Origin: Melitaea cinxia
Taxonomy: Eukaryota; Arthropoda; Insecta; Lepidoptera; Nymphalidae
DNA: 64,000 nt
Assembly (NCBI RefSeq): GCF_905220565.1
Contig: NC_059412.1
Location: 12,248,125-12,312,124, forward strand
Reading direction: 5' to 3'
In this document: in pieces, positions 63,961 through 64,000 of the stretch
How the letters are laid out: every line of letters starts with the position of its first letter
How positions within the stretch are numbered: position 1 is the stretch's first letter
The notes under the pieces: generated by a model
Seen by the model: the letters and a program-made list of their open reading frames with translations, nothing else
Told to the model about the DNA's origin: nothing
Databases searched by the model: none
Program-made: the position numbers and the translations under genes

Positions 63961-64000
63961 AAAGAATTTCAATAATAAAATAATAATTAAATAAAAATAA

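Overview
The window is animal, almost certainly insect and most likely lepidopteran, nuclear DNA. It is AT-rich, has spliced genes with GT-AG introns, and is packed with transposable elements. The repeat types (tRNA-headed SINEs, a repeat ending in ATGATG, the ACTAGCTGTGCCCGCG repeat, I-, CR1- and R1-type non-LTR elements, copia and gypsy elements, many small TIR elements) are those usual in moth and butterfly genomes. The taxon is inferred from repeat style, not proven.

Host genes. One host gene can be rebuilt with confidence: a Toll-interacting protein (Tollip) gene on the minus strand. It has eight coding exons between 28481 and 11574 whose splice phases join into an open frame of about 282 codons. 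The order is N-terminal region, C2 domain, Pro/Gln-rich linker and CUE domain ending at the stop. A second host gene probably starts on the plus strand at 34314 (40-codon first exon with a clear donor); no further exon was recognised. A weaker first-exon candidate lies at 31247.

Layout. 1-7040: a CR1/Jockey-group non-LTR element, cut by a complete copia LTR retrotransposon (1461-6269, identical 216-bp LTRs, 5-bp target duplication). 7297-8716: a TIR element and decayed RT and repeat fragments. 9994-10751: two nested TIR elements. 11574-28481: Tollip, with introns full of repeats, including a complete I-clade element antisense to the gene (21544-26912). 28778-30124: a non-autonomous hAT element just upstream of the Tollip start. 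30300-36900: SINEs, other repeats and the probable first exon of the second gene. 36901-44196: a complete gypsy retrotransposon with near-identical LTRs and a -1 slippery heptamer directly before the gag stop. 45266-46251: a piggyBac-like MITE that has inserted into the internal TTAA of another copy of itself. 48330-49205: an interspersed repeat with a tandem array. 51528-51942: a 177-bp inverted repeat with one mismatch. 52890-64000: further SINE, non-LTR, hAT-like and TIR elements, many nested.

The parts do not form one pathway. The main story is a small endosomal/innate-immune adaptor gene in a region where three apparently intact, probably recent retrotransposons (copia, I, gypsy) and several layered DNA elements have landed. 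The most unusual structures are the long near-perfect hairpin, the TTAA self-insertion, and the gag-pol frameshift signal.
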